A model generated the notes under the pieces. It was not told the origin of the DNA, searched no databases, and was given only the letters and a program-made list of their open reading frames with translations. Shown piece after piece: positions 63,686 to 64,000 of a stretch of 64,000 nucleotides of DNA; within the stretch, counting starts at the first letter, position 1; each line of letters starts with the position of its first letter. Location: the NCBI GenBank assembly GCA_018806915.1, contig JAGKQI010000094.1, forward strand, positions 186,001-250,000. The letters are read 5' to 3'. The translations under genes and the position numbers were made by a program. Origin of the DNA: Phytophthora colocasiae. Lineage: Eukaryota > Oomycota > Peronosporomycetes > Peronosporales > Peronosporaceae.

Positions 63686-64000
63686 TTTGACTCAGTTGAC
63701 TTTCTCGATGCACTGAGGCAGGACCGCCTTTTCGATGACATTGGTGGTGATGACTTCAACACTGGTAGCGGGGATTGGCTGCAGGCTCTTGGCTCTGACG
63801 CGGAAGGTGATGAAGACTCGATATTGCAAGACGAAAATGTCGATGTTCCCAGTGATGATAACGCATTGGCCGATGAAAGTGACGAGGAAAGAGCGTTTGA
63901 ACACGATGATGTGCCTGTTGAATTTGGTTTGACTCGCGAGGATCTGGACCGACTGCAAGCCGAGGAGTGGGATGTGCACATGGAGCAAGACGCTGGACGG
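63686..64000 (+). CDS. Protein-coding fragment rich in acidic residues, 3' partial
   Basis: 105 open codons from the NUMT junction to the window edge, reading DSVDFLDALRQDRLFDDIGG.. and ..EFGLTREDLDRLQAEEWDVH. Strong Asp/Glu bias and nuclear-type GC content. The N-terminus is replaced by mitochondrial sequence. The style resembles the acidic N-terminal regions of some oomycete transposases (piggyBac-like), but no catalytic domain is visible. Confidence 0.5.

Overview
This window looks like nuclear DNA of an oomycete, most probably a Phytophthora-type plant pathogen. The reasons are compact GC-rich genes with short 56-74 nt introns, oomycete-style initiator (Inr) elements just upstream of several start codons, a tandem family of START-like/FYVE-like zinc-finger proteins, an NLP-family secreted protein, and inserted mitochondrial fragments that include nad11, rpl16 and rps12. 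The species is not proven from sequence alone.

Layout. 1-1200: a GNAT acetyltransferase spliced in frame to a PhzF-type domain, minus strand, running off the left edge. 1.4-21 kb: four START/FYVE paralogs. One is a pseudogene, split by a ~547 bp hAT-like MITE that was itself split by a Copia element. A second, unrelated Copia element lies between the first two paralogs. 21-43.7 kb: a dense block of housekeeping-type and lineage-specific genes: DHHC palmitoyltransferase, Orai-like membrane protein, VPS9-RCC1 protein, a giant membrane-anchored protein with nine near-identical 546 bp repeats, a small Cys/His nuclear-type protein, BCAT, a His-rich predicted myristoylated protein, a Tudor-like multi-TM protein, an Arf/SR-beta-like GTPase, a small charged protein and a secreted acid phosphatase. 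43.7-53.4 kb: gene-poor and transposon-rich, with an NLP gene lacking canonical motif residues, tRNA-like 3' ends, a gag-like remnant, a fold-back element with 361 bp perfect arms that carries a nested insertion, and a decayed Crypton recombinase. 53.4-60.7 kb: a HAD-like gene, a coiled-coil gene, a head-to-head pair of small paralogs of an unrecognised membrane family, a MULE remnant and a broken gene with a C1q/TNF-like end. 61.2-63.7 kb: an AT-rich mosaic of short, shuffled mitochondrial fragments (SSU and LSU rRNA, tRNA-Cys, -Phe and -Pro, rpl16, nad5, cob in both orientations, cox1, rps12, nad11) with bits of nuclear sequence between them. A protein-coding fragment rich in acidic residues runs off the right edge.

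The genes do not form one pathway. The window is best read as a gene-dense segment flanked by repeat-rich, rearranging DNA. The most unusual items are the mitochondrial mosaic, the 546 bp tandem-repeat gene, the fold-back element, the nested START/FYVE pseudogene and the divergent small-membrane-protein pair.
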